A stretch of DNA of 64,000 nucleotides from Halobacteriovoraceae bacterium. Lineage in GTDB: Bacteria; Bdellovibrionota; Bacteriovoracia; Bacteriovoracales; Bacteriovoracaceae. The notes beneath the pieces are model-generated. The model did not search any database. It was not told the DNA's origin and saw only the letters and a program-made list of their open reading frames with translations. Both the position numbers and the translations under genes were made by a program. Of this stretch, positions 62,238 to 64,000 are shown one piece after another. Where the stretch lies: positions 1 through 64,000 of the forward strand of contig PAVS01000024.1 of NCBI GenBank assembly GCA_002713145.1, given 5' to 3'. How positions within the stretch are numbered: position 1 is the stretch's first letter; the number at the start of each line of letters is the position of its first letter.

Positions 62238-63992
62238 TTGAAGATTATTATTCATCAAACTCACCACAAGATTGCAGACTTTAAGAGCATTTTCAAATAT
62301 TTAGAAGAAAATTTTAAAAAGCCGGAAAAAGGAATTCATATCTTTCCTGAGTTATTCCTCACTGGCTATCCTCTGTTGGATTTATGCTTACAAAAGCCGT
62401 TTGTAGCAAAGTATCAGGCTTTTCTTGAAAAACTCATTCACTGGAGTCATTCACTTCCAAAAGATGTGTACCTCCTCATGGGTGGACTGGAATACAACTT
62501 AACTCAAAGTGGAATTCCTATGACAATAAAGAATGTTGTTTTCGGCGTTTCAAACAGTTTTCAAGGCGAAAGTCTCTATGCCAAAAAACTTCTCCCCAAC
62601 TACGATATTTTTGATGAAAAAAAATACTTCACAAAAGGCAGAGAACCCCAAGTCATTGAAGTCTTTGACAAGAAAATTGGTCTTCTTATTTGCGAAGACA
62701 TGTGGGCTTCTTCTTTTCATGATATTGATCCTGTTGATGACCTTCAGAAATTTTGCCAGAGCCGAGAGATTCAACTAGATGCTGTCGTTAATTTAAGTGC
62801 CTCTCCCTTTATTATCAATAAACATAAAAGTAGGCTGGAGCGCGCCGTTGAAATTTCCTGTCTTTTTCAATGCCCTTTTATTTACGTTAATCGCGTGGGT
62901 GGTGAAGACGAAATCCTCTTTGACGGAAGAAGCTTTGCCGTAGATGGAGAGCGAAAATTATTTGAAGGGAAAAAATTTAGGGGTGATATCCTTGAACTCG
63001 ACTTCCCTGAAAAATCTCAACAATACTCGACTAAGCCAAATTCGAAAAGTTTAACCTGGGAAGAGTTGTTTCAAGCCAGGCTGAATGAAGAAGTTCAACC
63101 TGCCATTTTGAGAAAATGGAATAACCATGAATGCCAAGAAGTCTTAGAAGCCCTAGCATTTGGCTTCCAAGAATACGCAAGCAAAAACGGCTTTCAAAAA
63201 TTTACGATTGCTCTGTCAGGAGGAATGGATTCTGCGATGGTTCTCACTATCATTAAGCTCTCTCTTAAAAAAGGGCAGAGCGTAGAAGCTATTTATATGC
63301 CCAGCATTCACTCTTCAAGCCTGAGTTATGATCTTTGTTTTGATTTATGTCAAAGACTAGGAGTTAAGCTCACCACCATGCCTATTAAGTTTTTGCACTC
63401 TGCTGCTAAAAACCTCTTTGGCCAGTCATTCAATGATCCCTTTAAGGGCTTAAGTGATGAGAATATTCAATCAAGACTCAGAGGAGTTCTTCTTTATGGA
63501 AGGACCAATCAAGTCAATTCAATGGCGGTTAACACTTCTAATAAGTCAGAGCTAGCCGTTGGTTATTCTACTCAGTACGGGGATAGCGTGGGTGCGATCA
63601 GCCTTTTAGGAGATCTTTACAAATCAGAGGTATATGCTCTCGCTCATTATATCAATGAGTTTTATCAAGAGCCTATTCCTCCTAAACTTATTCATAGGCC
63701 ACCCACAGCTGAACTAAGAGCAGATCAAAAGGATGAAGACTCTCTTCCACCCTACGCGATTCTAGATGCTATTCTAGAAGGTATACTCTCTTATCGTTAT
63801 TCAAAAGAAGATCTTCTGCAAAAAGGCTTTGACCAAGAAGACATCGATAAGGTTTTCACTCTCTATGCACGTAGTGAATATAAACGCTATCAATTTTGCC
63901 CCATCATCAAAATAAGCTCGAAAAGTTTTGGTTTTGGGTATAGAATTCCGTTGAGTAGCGATAAAACATTTTATAATCAATCAGATCAATAG
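62238..63992 (+). CDS. nadE: Glutamine-dependent NAD+ synthetase
   Basis: I choose a TTG at 62238 (LKIIIHQ matches family N-termini; AAAGG lies 8 bases upstream). An ATG at 62190 has no binding site. The ~584-residue protein has an N-terminal nitrilase-type glutaminase (FPELFLTGYPLLDL with catalytic Glu; catalytic Lys in KKLLPNYD; LLICEDMW with catalytic Cys) and a C-terminal NAD synthetase domain (ALSGGMDSAMVLTI, PP-loop, then STQYGDSVGAISLLGDLYKS). It converts nicotinate adenine dinucleotide to NAD+ using glutamine. The stop is followed by AGGAGG, so another gene starts just outside the window. Confidence 0.95.
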   Translation: MKIIIHQTHHKIADFKSIFKYLEENFKKPEKGIHIFPELFLTGYPLLDLCLQKPFVAKYQAFLEKLIHWSHSLPKDVYLLMGGLEYNLTQSGIPMTIKNVVFGVSNSFQGESLYAKKLLPNYDIFDEKKYFTKGREPQVIEVFDKKIGLLICEDMWASSFHDIDPVDDLQKFCQSREIQLDAVVNLSASPFIINKHKSRLERAVEISCLFQCPFIYVNRVGGEDEILFDGRSFAVDGERKLFEGKKFRGDILELDFPEKSQQYSTKPNSKSLTWEELFQARLNEEVQPAILRKWNNHECQEVLEALAFGFQEYASKNGFQKFTIALSGGMDSAMVLTIIKLSLKKGQSVEAIYMPSIHSSSLSYDLCFDLCQRLGVKLTTMPIKFLHSAAKNLFGQSFNDPFKGLSDENIQSRLRGVLLYGRTNQVNSMAVNTSNKSELAVGYSTQYGDSVGAISLLGDLYKSEVYALAHYINEFYQEPIPPKLIHRPPTAELRADQKDEDSLPPYAILDAILEGILSYRYSKEDLLQKGFDQEDIDKVFTLYARSEYKRYQFCPIIKISSKSFGFGYRIPLSSDKTFYNQSDQ

Positions 63993-64000
63993 GAGGCTTT

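Noticed and set aside
1..64000. CRISPR arrays, insertion sequences, tRNA genes, phage genes
   Set aside because: No regularly spaced repeats, transposase motifs or tRNA T-loop sequences (GGTTCRANTCC) were seen on either strand by eye; a tRNAscan run could still find one.

Overview
The window is AT-rich Gram-negative chromosome with densely packed genes, strong AGGAG-type ribosome binding sites, overlapping stop/start codons and no sign of phage, transposons, CRISPR or tRNA genes. Gene content (Pal and CpoB-like lipoproteins, ADP-heptose pathway kinase, CarD regulator, TrmFO, SPATA20-type thioredoxin protein, DUF4416, GYF_2 protein, many lipoproteins and secreted proteins of unknown family) suggests a delta-proteobacterium-like lineage. 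A Bacteriovorax/Halobacteriovorax-type organism (Bdellovibrionota) is my best guess, but it is an inference from style and gene mix, not a proven assignment.

Layout. 1-240: promoter and boxA-containing leader of an rRNA operon running off the left edge on the minus strand, directly behind pheT. 239-7607 (minus): a lytic transglycosylase, a chorismate-mutase-like protein, cmk, an HldE-type heptose kinase and DUF4416 in a tightly overlapping operon, then a ~300-nt stand-alone RNA candidate with its own promoter and terminator, then pheS-pheT. 7817-11229 (plus): SPATA20-like protein, a CaiB-like pseudoenzyme candidate and SlyD. 11226-12768 (minus): dipeptide epimerase and a permuted NlpC/P60 protein, both plausibly acting on peptidoglycan peptides. 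12955-24677: the least explained part, a block of large secreted or envelope proteins. Three of them share a C-terminal 'IF..I..RY' motif and two are clear paralogs; the block also holds an M15 peptidase and an extremely arginine-rich secreted protein. 24685-31360: eno, an orphan CpaF-type ATPase, a cupredoxin, a YqfO-like protein, a secreted HExxH protease and ArgE. 31366-38130 (minus): gltX-glnS-argE, carD, a 6S-sized RNA candidate, and sucC-sucD-ndk. 38270-41653: a metallo-beta-lactamase-fold hydrolase, a GYF_2 membrane protein and a ureohydrolase. 41726-41904: a second long-hairpin RNA candidate. 42032-47901 (plus): pal, DUF4398, cpoB-like, a tetraheme/metallophosphatase lipoprotein, tsaD, rsmA, smpB and DUF2203. 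47894-54224: transporters, a GHMP kinase, hpt, tdk and a group II truncated hemoglobin. 53583-58831 (minus): a Gld-type ABC system with a DUF4340 protein and a YIP1-like protein. 58891-63992: nrnA, a DMT transporter, trmFO and nadE.

The points most worth following are the envelope-protein block at 12955-24677 and the three structured RNA candidates at 3787-4092, 35281-35475 and 41726-41904, none of which I could match to a named family by eye. Start sites were corrected from the longest open frame where a better ribosome binding site, promoter position or family alignment favoured a later codon; three genes (tsaD, the DMT transporter, nadE) appear to start with TTG.
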